Assembly (NCBI RefSeq): GCF_028292945.1
Contig: NZ_JAQGLJ010000017.1
Span: forward strand, 1 to 56,956
Origin: Sphingomonas bacterium
GTDB lineage: Bacteria > Pseudomonadota > Alphaproteobacteria > Sphingomonadales > Sphingomonadaceae
Direction of reading: 5' to 3'
DNA length: 56,956 bases
Position 1 is the stretch's first letter. Each line of letters starts with the position of its first letter. The notes below the pieces were generated by a model. The model saw nothing but the letters and a program-made list of their open reading frames with translations. It did not search any database and had not been told where the DNA came from. Below are positions 35,001 to 41,796 of this stretch, in pieces. The translations under genes were made by a program, and so were the position numbers.

Positions 35001-36899
35001 TCAGTTCACACCCGAGACCTTGCGCAGGAAATGCCCGGTCGACACGCCGCGGAGCAGCGCCAGTCGGTAGTGCATCACCTGGTCGTCGCGCTGCCATTGC
35101 GCGCCCACCGGCCAATCGGCGAGCAACGCGCGCGCACGCGGCAGATCGATCAGTCCCGCCGCCAGCGAGTCGCGGCCGATATGGGCGATCTCGTCCGCCA
35201 GGGCAGCGCGATCGGCATCAAGCCCTTCGAACCAATCGGCACCCTGATAGCCCTTGCGGGTCTCGTTCGCCGTTTCGGGCGGGAGTCGGTCCGCAAAGGC
35301 GCGACGCGCCAGCGCGCGGGTGATTCCGCCTGCAAGATACTGTTCGGGCGGCACGGACAGGCAGAACTCCACCAGCCGCCGGTCGGCGGTCGGATCGCGC
35401 AGGTCGATGCCCCAGCCCCCCAGCACGCCCTTCGTATAGTTGCCATAGTCGGTTGCCGCGAACAGCCCCAGCTGCGCCGCGCCCGGCGTGCCGACCGGCC
35501 AAGCCGCAGGTTGCGACGCCGGATCGGGCACCGCCTCGGGCGTCACCAGGCTGTAGTCGCTCAGCCGCCGTCTTCTGCCCGTGAACCGGAGAACGCCCGC
35601 CCTCAGTGCGTCCGGCAGCAGCGGTCCAAGCGCCGCGTTGGCGATCGTACCCACCCGCGTGCCCCGCCGCCGTAGCGCCAGCGCCTCGCGCCCCAGCGTC
35701 AGCAACCGGCCGTGCGCGAGCAACTGGTGCAGGCGATCGAATCCGTGGTGACTGAAGCTGGCATTGCCCATCGCTCCGGTCAGCAGCACCCGCACACCCC
35801 GCGCCCGCGCGGCGTCGCGCAGGGCGTTCGCCCAAACCCCGTTACAGATGTTGAGCATGGGCCGCTCGTACAGATATGCGTCGCGATCCAGCGCGGCGAG
35901 CGGCGAACCCCGGTTCTCCACCCGCACATGCGTCACGTTCGGGTACAGCGCCGCCACCCGTGCCGCCGCGGGTCCTTCGTCGGCGAAATCCCGCGGGTCG
36001 GACTTGAAGCCCGCGCGTGGCACGGCGGTGAGTGCGGTTACCCGTCCCCCGCTGGGCGCGAGCAGGCGGGCGGCGGTCGCCGCAACCGTCGCGCTGTCCA
36101 GCCCGCCGCTCAGCGTCGAGCCGACATGGTCGATCGCACCCCGCAGCCGGGCGGTGACGGCGCGATCCATCTGCTCGCGCATCGCCTCGGCATAATCGTC
36201 CGCGTGCGGCAGCATCAGCGGCCGTGGCTCCGGCCGCCAATAGCGCCGCGTCCGCACGCCATTACCGTCGATCACGACCAGGTGGCCGGACGCTACCTTT
36301 TCGATGCCCTCGAAGAAACTAGCTCCGCCCGTTTCCGTCTGCAGGGCCAGAAAGGCCGCGGCCGCGTGCGGGTCGGCGCAGCGCCTAATCTGCGGCAGCG
36401 CGTGCAAGCCCTTGGGCATGGACGCGAACGCCACGAAGCCGTCGCCGCGATGGAAGTGCAAGGGTCGCTGCCCGAAGAAGTCCCGCGCCAGCACCAGCCG
36501 CCGTTCGGGCGCATCCCACCAGGCAAAGGCAAAGTCGCCCACCACCCGGTCGAGCGCGCCCAGGCCCCAGCGATCCAGCGCCACGCCGAGCAGGGAAGCA
36601 TCCGAGACGCCGGCCGGCCGCTCGACGCCAAGCGCCGCTTCCAGCTCCGCCCGATTATCGATCCGGATATCGGCGGCGAGCAGCCGACCGGCGGCGTCGC
36701 GGAGCACGCCACGGTCGTGCGCGTCCTCCGGCACCAACCGGTGTAGCCGCCGCCCCAGCGTGGCGGCGCCGTCGACGCGAACGCTCGGCGCGTCGGGCGC
36801 ATAAACCGCCTGCGCGGCAAGCATGCGTTCGCACGCATGCCCGGCCAGCGCCGTTCCGTCACCCGACCCCGCCTGCCAGAACCCGGCCAACGCCGTCAT
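35001..36899 (-). CDS. asparagine synthase-like RiPP cyclase (lasso peptide C protein type)
   Basis: This 632-residue protein has an Ntn-like N-terminal domain (about 1-190) in which the catalytic Cys2 of glutaminases is replaced (MTALAGF), so no glutaminase activity is expected. A synthetase domain follows, with the PP-loop SGGLDS at 264-269. This is the design of lasso macrolactam synthetases (McjC/LarC type), which adenylate an acidic side chain of the core for attack by the core N-terminus. The neighbours (small precursor, PqqD, B2, HprK, exporter) support that role over asparagine synthesis. It starts at ATG 36899, 69 bp after the precursor stop. Confidence 0.85.
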   Translation of the reverse strand: MTALAGFWQAGSGDGTALAGHACERMLAAQAVYAPDAPSVRVDGAATLGRRLHRLVPEDAHDRGVLRDAAGRLLAADIRIDNRAELEAALGVERPAGVSDASLLGVALDRWGLGALDRVVGDFAFAWWDAPERRLVLARDFFGQRPLHFHRGDGFVAFASMPKGLHALPQIRRCADPHAAAAFLALQTETGGASFFEGIEKVASGHLVVIDGNGVRTRRYWRPEPRPLMLPHADDYAEAMREQMDRAVTARLRGAIDHVGSTLSGGLDSATVAATAARLLAPSGGRVTALTAVPRAGFKSDPRDFADEGPAAARVAALYPNVTHVRVENRGSPLAALDRDAYLYERPMLNICNGVWANALRDAARARGVRVLLTGAMGNASFSHHGFDRLHQLLAHGRLLTLGREALALRRRGTRVGTIANAALGPLLPDALRAGVLRFTGRRRRLSDYSLVTPEAVPDPASQPAAWPVGTPGAAQLGLFAATDYGNYTKGVLGGWGIDLRDPTADRRLVEFCLSVPPEQYLAGGITRALARRAFADRLPPETANETRKGYQGADWFEGLDADRAALADEIAHIGRDSLAAGLIDLPRARALLADWPVGAQWQRDDQVMHYRLALLRGVSTGHFLRKVSGVN

Positions 36900-36968
36900 A
36901 TCGTGGTGTCAAATCTGCCGGCGATCAACGAACCGCCGCTAGGCCGCCCGCCGCCGACACCCGTTCCC

Positions 36969-37112
36969 TTACGACTTGTTGACCTGATCGTCGCTTCGCG
37001 GGCCAACGCCGTTCTCCGCGTCGCCAGCCGCCATGGTAACGACTTCAGGCGTGAGCCACACCGCGCGCTGATCGGACGGCTGCTGCGTGCTGGGCGTGAT
37101 GAGATCGGACAT
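36969..37112 (-). CDS. 47-residue RiPP precursor peptide, candidate lasso-like
   Basis: A small gene with ATG 37112 and GGAAG nine bases upstream. The leader (MSDLITPSTQQPSDQRAV) leads to WLTPEVV, matching the YxxPxL motif read by PqqD-like RRE domains, with W19 for Y, P22 and V24. Measured from that motif with paeninodin-precursor spacing, the core would start at N34 and be NGVGPRSDDQVNKS: Asp at core positions 8 and 9, so an 8- or 9-residue ring is possible, with a C-terminal Ser. An alternative cut before G35 gives ring acids at 7 or 8. The usual leader Thr(-2) is not at the matching place; T26 would fit only if the core began at A28, and then no acid falls at 7-9. Position directly before the AsnB-like gene supports the call. 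Confidence 0.7.
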   Translation of the reverse strand: MSDLITPSTQQPSDQRAVWLTPEVVTMAAGDAENGVGPRSDDQVNKS

Positions 37113-37125
37113 GAACGAATACTTC

Positions 37126-37169
37126 CCCTAGGAATCACTCAGTAGCCGAATTGCATGATTCGCCCTAGG
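37126..37169. promoter_or_regulatory. two CCCTAGG elements in the divergent RiPP promoter region
   Basis: CCCTAGG occurs at 37126-37132 and 37163-37169, each inside short inverted repeats (TTCC-CCTA-GGAA and TCGCC-CTA-GGCGA), 37 bp apart. They lie between the minus-strand precursor gene (start 37112) and the plus-strand PqqD-like gene (start 37240). They could be operator sites of an unknown regulator; no regulator gene lies inside the cluster. Confidence 0.35.
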
Positions 37170-37212
37170 CGACAAGCCGTGCCGACGGGAGCGCGAGCGT
37201 TGCGCGCGCACC

Positions 37213-37229
37213 GTCCCGAACAGTGGGAC
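37213..37229. promoter_or_regulatory. inverted repeat just upstream of the PqqD-like gene
   Basis: GTCCC-N7-GGGAC, ending 10 bases before ATG 37240, could be an operator or a leader hairpin. No -10/-35 pair is convincing. Confidence 0.3.
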
Positions 37230-37239
37230 AAACTGACGA

Positions 37240-37521
37240 ATGGACGCAGATCTGGTGGCATCACGTGCCGCGCCGTTGATGGAAACGGCCATCGACGGCG
37301 ACATGGTGGCGCTCGATATCGAGAATGGCGCCTGTTTCGGATTCAACGCCACCGCGACACGGATCTGGGCGCTGCTGGACACGCCCATGCCGATCGCGGC
37401 CGTGGTCGATCACCTGGTGGGCGAGTTCGCGGTCGATCGCGCGCGCTGTCGCGACGAGGTGACGGCGCTGCTGCGACAGTTAGAGGGGCGCGGTCTGGTC
37501 CGGCTTGAACCTGCCATCTGA
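37240..37521 (+). CDS. PqqD-family peptide-recognition protein (lasso B1/RRE)
   Basis: A 93-residue winged-helix protein. It has the PqqD pattern GDMVALDIENGACFGFNATATRIWALLDTPMPIAAVVDHLVGEFAVD...VTALLRQLEGRGLVRL. In lasso clusters this stand-alone RiPP recognition element binds the precursor leader and presents it to the B2 protease and the cyclase. The matching motif in the precursor here is WLTPEVV. The gene is divergent from the precursor gene, and its 3' end overlaps the convergent nucleotidyltransferase gene by 42 bp. Confidence 0.88.
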   Translation: MDADLVASRAAPLMETAIDGDMVALDIENGACFGFNATATRIWALLDTPMPIAAVVDHLVGEFAVDRARCRDEVTALLRQLEGRGLVRLEPAI

Positions 37522-38685
37522 CTGCGCGCGCGGGGCGTGTCTTGATCGCCCCCCCTCCCCCGCTCGCGCCTCGCGCCAGCGCCGTGCCAGCACCCGCACC
37601 GGATAGGCCCAACGACTGCCGCCCACATGCGGGTCGGGCGTGAGCTTGCGCCGCATTTCCACGGTCCGATAACGCCAGCCCGGCAGCAGCAGGAACTGGG
37701 CGAGATGGATGGGCAGCGTGCCCCAGGTGCGCTCGGCGGCGGCGTCATAGCCCTCCTCGTCGAGCATCATGCGCGCCGCGGCCCAGGCGAGCAGCCGCGC
37801 GGTGCGATCGGCGTGCAACGCGGCGGCGAGTTGCGGCGTCAGCACTGTTCCAAAATGACGATGGGACAGCAGCAGCGCCTGGCCCGCCGCACGCCCGGCG
37901 CCCAGCGCCTGCGATCGGTGGTAGAGCCGCTCCGTCTCCAGTACGTCACCTCGTGCGAGCAACGCCGCCACGTCCGCCAGCCATTTCAGCCGCCGCCAGC
38001 CGCTCGCCGCCCCGTGCACGCACAGATAGGCGAACAGCGTGTCGGTCGTCAGCGTCGGCAACACCATGCCCGGCGACAATTCCACCAGCTGTGCCGGACT
38101 CCACGCGCCGACATCCGGCAGCAGCAGCGGGTGGTCGACCAGCGCGCTATGCAGTTCGACATGGATGCCGCTCATTTCGTGGCGCCAGACGGATTCCTTG
38201 GAAAAGGCGTGCCATTCCGCCAGGCTGACCGTGCCCGGCGATGGCAGCGAACACCGATACCCTGCCTCGCCCAGCACCGCTGCGGCTGTTTCGAGACGGG
38301 CGGGCGCGACCAGCAGGTCGATGTCCCACCCCATCTTCACGCCGAGATCGCGATAGGCGAGCATGCCCAGCGCGACGCCCTTTACCAGCAGCGCCGGGAC
38401 ATCCGCCGCCGCCATTCGCCGGTGCAGCCGCACCGATTCGGCGGCGAGGCGAAGGTTGTCGGTAGCGATGCGCCGCGCGTCGGCGGCGAGCGGCGCAGCC
38501 GGCAGGCCTGCCTGGCTGAGCGCACGGTACACCAGCCCCTGCACCCGGTGCCGCCGCGCCAGTGCCGCGAACAACTGCCAGTCCACGCCGGCAGCGCATC
38601 GCGCCACGTCGGCTGCGTTCACCGGCCACCGGCAACAGGCGAGCAGCAGGTCGACAGTCGATGAGGTGGCGCGTTGCGTTGACAT
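37480..38685 (-). CDS. RiPP-cluster nucleotidyltransferase family protein
   Basis: About 401 residues from ATG 38685 (MSTQRATSS); a longer version from 38769 would reach into the divergent gene. The central signature PALLVKGVALGMLAYRDLGVKMGWDIDLLVAP (roughly 118-150 from the start) is the nucleotidyltransferase family pattern LKGxxLxxxxYxDxxxRxxxDIDLLV with a DID metal pair. Here K replaces the usual R before the DID segment. Such genes occur in lasso and related RiPP clusters next to PqqD, B2 and HprK-like kinases; their reaction is not settled. It is encoded opposite to its neighbours and overlaps the end of the PqqD-like gene. Confidence 0.78.
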   Translation of the reverse strand: MSTQRATSSTVDLLLACCRWPVNAADVARCAAGVDWQLFAALARRHRVQGLVYRALSQAGLPAAPLAADARRIATDNLRLAAESVRLHRRMAAADVPALLVKGVALGMLAYRDLGVKMGWDIDLLVAPARLETAAAVLGEAGYRCSLPSPGTVSLAEWHAFSKESVWRHEMSGIHVELHSALVDHPLLLPDVGAWSPAQLVELSPGMVLPTLTTDTLFAYLCVHGAASGWRRLKWLADVAALLARGDVLETERLYHRSQALGAGRAAGQALLLSHRHFGTVLTPQLAAALHADRTARLLAWAAARMMLDEEGYDAAAERTWGTLPIHLAQFLLLPGWRYRTVEMRRKLTPDPHVGGSRWAYPVRVLARRWREARAGEGGRSRHAPRAQSDGRFKPDQTAPL

Positions 38686-38756
38686 CGGATCCCGTGCGAC
38701 ACGCCGCGCGTGCGACCCCACCCTAGACCGGATCGAGCGATCGAGGCCAGCGAGCC

Positions 38757-39200
38757 ATGACGCGCCCACTCCGCTGGCGAGCGGCCGTGCACAACGCGGA
38801 CGTCCTGGCCGAGGCGGGCGCGGCGCTGATCCTCGCCTCGCTGGCGATCCGCTGGCTGCCGTTCGCGCGCGTGCTTGCCCTCGCGGGCTGGCAAGGAGCC
38901 CCGCGACGGGTCGATGCCGCTCTGGCGAGGCGCGCGCGCTGGGCAGTGGATCGGCTGGCGGACGTCGTGCCCTGGCGTGCCGTGTGCTTTCAGCGCGGGC
39001 TGGCGCTGCATTGGATCCTGCGCCGCCGGGGCATGGCGTCGTTGCTGCACTATGGTGTCGGGCGCGAGGGCGACGGGGTCAGCGCGCATGTCTGGGTCTC
39101 GCTCGACGGCGCGGTCCTGATCGGCGCCGAAGAGGCGGCGCTGCACCCGTGCCTGCTGGTCCGCCCCCTCCCGCTGCCAGTCGACGCGCCGGCGACGTGA
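38757..39200 (+). CDS. lasso peptide biosynthesis B2 protein (transglutaminase-like leader protease)
   Basis: A 147-residue protein of the usual B2 size. The likely catalytic cysteine is in VVPWRAVCFQRGLALHWILRRRG (C77), and the His/Asp region is GDGVSAHVWVSLDGAVLIG (H111). B2 removes the leader from the precursor with the help of the PqqD-like RRE. ATG 38757 lies 71 bp from the divergent nucleotidyltransferase start, so a divergent promoter is expected there. It overlaps the kinase gene by GTGA, beginning a three-gene operon (B2, kinase, ABC exporter). Confidence 0.87.
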   Translation: MTRPLRWRAAVHNADVLAEAGAALILASLAIRWLPFARVLALAGWQGAPRRVDAALARRARWAVDRLADVVPWRAVCFQRGLALHWILRRRGMASLLHYGVGREGDGVSAHVWVSLDGAVLIGAEEAALHPCLLVRPLPLPVDAPAT

Positions 39201-40075
39201 TCGCGCGCCGCTACGCTGTCTTCGGTCTCGACATCGCGTCGCAGATCGAGTTGCCCGACCTCGCGCCGGGCACCGATGCGCCCGCGGACGTCACCATCCG
39301 CCTGGGGACGGTCGACAGCGACGCGCGAGGGCCTGGCCTGGACGTACAGGGCGACATGGCCGTGCTGGTCGTGCCCGACGTGGCGCGCTTTTGCATCGCG
39401 GCCGGGCGCGACATGACGGTCGAGCCGGCCCCCGGAGCCGCCATGCGTGACGTGCGGCTGTACGTGCTCGGGTCGGCGATGGGCGCGGTGCTGCACCAGC
39501 GCGGATTGCTGCCGCTCCACGCCAACGCGGTCGGCATCGGGAACGGCACGGTCGCGCTGCTCGGCCATTCGGGGGCGGGCAAGTCGACGCTGGCGGGCTG
39601 GTTCCACGATCGTGGCCATCGCGTGCTGTCCGACGATGTGTGCGTGGTCGATCCGGACGGTCGCGTCGCACCGGGCATCCCGCGTCTGCGGCTATGGCGG
39701 GACGCACTCGAGGCGAGCGGACGCGATCCGGGCGATCACGCCGTCTCCTATGCCGGCGCGGACAAGTTCGACGTGCCGATCGCGGCAACGGAGGATCAGC
39801 CGCTGCCGCTGCGGGCGATCTATCTGCTCGGGCGCGCGGAGCCGACGACGATCACGCCGCTGACCGGCGCCCACGCCGTTGCCGCGCTGGTGGCGAACAC
39901 CTATCGCGGCAGCTATGTCCGCGCTGCTGGCCTTGCTGGCCGGCATCTCGCCGCCTGCACGGACCTCGCCCGGCGCGTGCCGGTCTTCGCCTTCGACCGG
40001 CGGTGGGACCAGGCGTGCATCGACGCGGATGCCGCGGTGCTGGTCGCGCATGCGCAAGGGCTCGCCGCGCGATGA
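39197..40075 (+). CDS. HPr kinase-like RiPP precursor kinase
   Basis: A 292-residue protein with an HprK-like P-loop LLGHSGAGKSTLAGW (K129, S130), the acidic pair LSDDVCVVD (D146, D147) and an N-terminal domain typical of RiPP-cluster kinases (RYAVFGLDIASQIELPDL). Related kinases in paeninodin-like clusters (PadeK, ThcoK) phosphorylate the C-terminal Ser of the lasso precursor. The precursor here ends in Ser47, which fits. GTG 39197 overlaps the B2 stop, and the stop overlaps the ABC start. Confidence 0.85.
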   Translation: MIARRYAVFGLDIASQIELPDLAPGTDAPADVTIRLGTVDSDARGPGLDVQGDMAVLVVPDVARFCIAAGRDMTVEPAPGAAMRDVRLYVLGSAMGAVLHQRGLLPLHANAVGIGNGTVALLGHSGAGKSTLAGWFHDRGHRVLSDDVCVVDPDGRVAPGIPRLRLWRDALEASGRDPGDHAVSYAGADKFDVPIAATEDQPLPLRAIYLLGRAEPTTITPLTGAHAVAALVANTYRGSYVRAAGLAGRHLAACTDLARRVPVFAFDRRWDQACIDADAAVLVAHAQGLAAR

Positions 40076-41787
40076 CCGGCCGCGCATCGCTGGTCGCGTT
40101 TGCCGCCGATCTGTGCCGCTTCGCCGGCCGACGTGGCGCGGCGGCGCTGATCGCGATGCTGGCGGGAGCGGTCGCGGAGGGTGTTGGGCTGGCGGTGCTG
40201 TTGCCGTTGCTGGCGCTGGTGCTGACGCCCGCGCGCGCAGGCCCTGGTGCGCTGGTCGATCGCGCGTTGGGCTGGACCGGCGTCGAAGGGCAGCTTGCGC
40301 TGCTCGCCCTCGTGCTCGGCGCGTTCGTCGTGGCGATGCTTGCGCGGGCGCTGGTGCTGACGTGGCGCGACCGCGTGCTGATGTCGCTGCAGATCGATTT
40401 CGTCGCGGCACTGCGGGCGCGGCTGCTGACCGCGCTGGCGCAGGTGCGGTGGAGCGACATCGCGACGATACGCCACGCACGCATCGCGCAGGCGCTGGGG
40501 GAGGATCTGGAGCGTTGTGGCGCGGCAACGCACACCGTCCTGCAGATCGCCGCAATGACCGCCATGCTGGCGACGCAATGGCTTCTGGTGCTGCTGATCA
40601 GCCCGCGCCTTGCGGCCGCCATGCTGCTGCTGATCGCGATGGCGGCGCTGGTCTTCCTCCCCTCGCTGCGGCGCGTCGGGCGGGCCGGGTTCGGGCTGGC
40701 GACCGGCCGGCTGGGTGCTGCCCATGGCACGGCTCAGCTGCTCGGCGGCTTGAAATCGGCCCTGGCCGAAGGCACACAGTCGTTGTTCACCGCGCAGCTT
40801 GCCCGCCTGGGGGCGGAACAATCGGCGAAGCGACTGGATTTCCTGCGCCGCACCGGGCGCTCTCGCATCGTCGCCGCGACCGGGCTGGGGGTCACCGGCG
40901 CGCTGGTGATATTCGCCGGCGTATGGCTCGGCTCGTCACCGGTGGCATTGCTCGCCACGCTGGCGATCTTCCTGCGCATGGCCGGACCAGCGCTGACGAT
41001 GCAGCATAATGCGCAGACGCTGACCGATCAGCTCCCCGCGCATGCTGCCCTGGCCGAGCTGGTGGGCGAGCTTCGCCGGAACGAGGTGCTTTCCACCCAG
41101 ACCCGCACCCTGCCGCGTCGCGCGGAGATCCGCCTACAGGAAATCGGCTATCGCCATCAGCAGGGCGCCGGCGTTGACGGCATTTCGCTTACCCTCTCTC
41201 CCGGCGAGATGATCGCGGTGATCGGCCCGTCGGGGGCCGGCAAGACCACGCTGGTCGACCTGCTCGCCGGGCTGTTGCGACCCCAGACCGGATCGATCAC
41301 GATCGGCGGGGTGGCGCTGGACGGCACGACGCTCGCCGATTGGCGCACGCACATCGCCTATGTCGGGCAGGACAGCTTTCTGCGTCACGACACCGTGCGT
41401 GCGAACCTGCTCGCCGGAGCCGCCGTGATGGAGGAGGAGGCGATCGCCGACGCGCTGGCGATCGCCGGCGCCGACGACCTGCTCGCAGGCCTGCCCGACG
41501 GGCTGGAGACGGTCGTCGCCGAGCGCGGCGCGCGTTTGTCGGGTGGTCAGCGTCAGCGCATCGCGCTCGCCCGCGCGCTGCTGCGTCGCCCGGATCTGCT
41601 GATCCTCGACGAAGCGACCAACGCGCTGGACCCCGCGGCCGAGCAGGCGGTGCTAGCGCGGCTCGCCGCCCTGCGGCCGCGGCCGCTGATCGTGATCGTG
41701 GCGCATCGCCCGGCACCCCAGGCGGCGTGCGACCGAGCCATCACGCTGGAGGACGGCCGGATCGCGAGCGACACCCTGCGCGGCTGA
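40072..41787 (+). CDS. ABC transporter with fused permease and ATPase, RiPP exporter
   Basis: A 571-residue half-transporter. Six membrane helices come first (AALIAMLAGAVAEGVGLAVLLPLLALVL, LALLALVLGAFVVAMLARALVL, TAMLATQWLLVLLISPRLAAAMLLLIAMAALVF and others). The NBD follows: Walker A GPSGAGKTT near 385-393, LSGGQRQRIALARALL, LLILDEATNALD, VAHRP. It has no N-terminal peptidase domain, in line with a separate B2 protease. It is the immunity/export protein (D) of the cluster. ATG 40072 overlaps the kinase stop (ATGA). Confidence 0.88.
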   Translation: MTGRASLVAFAADLCRFAGRRGAAALIAMLAGAVAEGVGLAVLLPLLALVLTPARAGPGALVDRALGWTGVEGQLALLALVLGAFVVAMLARALVLTWRDRVLMSLQIDFVAALRARLLTALAQVRWSDIATIRHARIAQALGEDLERCGAATHTVLQIAAMTAMLATQWLLVLLISPRLAAAMLLLIAMAALVFLPSLRRVGRAGFGLATGRLGAAHGTAQLLGGLKSALAEGTQSLFTAQLARLGAEQSAKRLDFLRRTGRSRIVAATGLGVTGALVIFAGVWLGSSPVALLATLAIFLRMAGPALTMQHNAQTLTDQLPAHAALAELVGELRRNEVLSTQTRTLPRRAEIRLQEIGYRHQQGAGVDGISLTLSPGEMIAVIGPSGAGKTTLVDLLAGLLRPQTGSITIGGVALDGTTLADWRTHIAYVGQDSFLRHDTVRANLLAGAAVMEEEAIADALAIAGADDLLAGLPDGLETVVAERGARLSGGQRQRIALARALLRRPDLLILDEATNALDPAAEQAVLARLAALRPRPLIVIVAHRPAPQAACDRAITLEDGRIASDTLRG

Positions 41788-41796
41788 GACGAACGC

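Noticed and set aside
36896..37138. Alternative 80-residue minus-strand frame over the precursor region
   Set aside because: Arg/Ser-rich composition, overlaps the cyclase start, and lacks the leader motif seen in the 47-residue frame.
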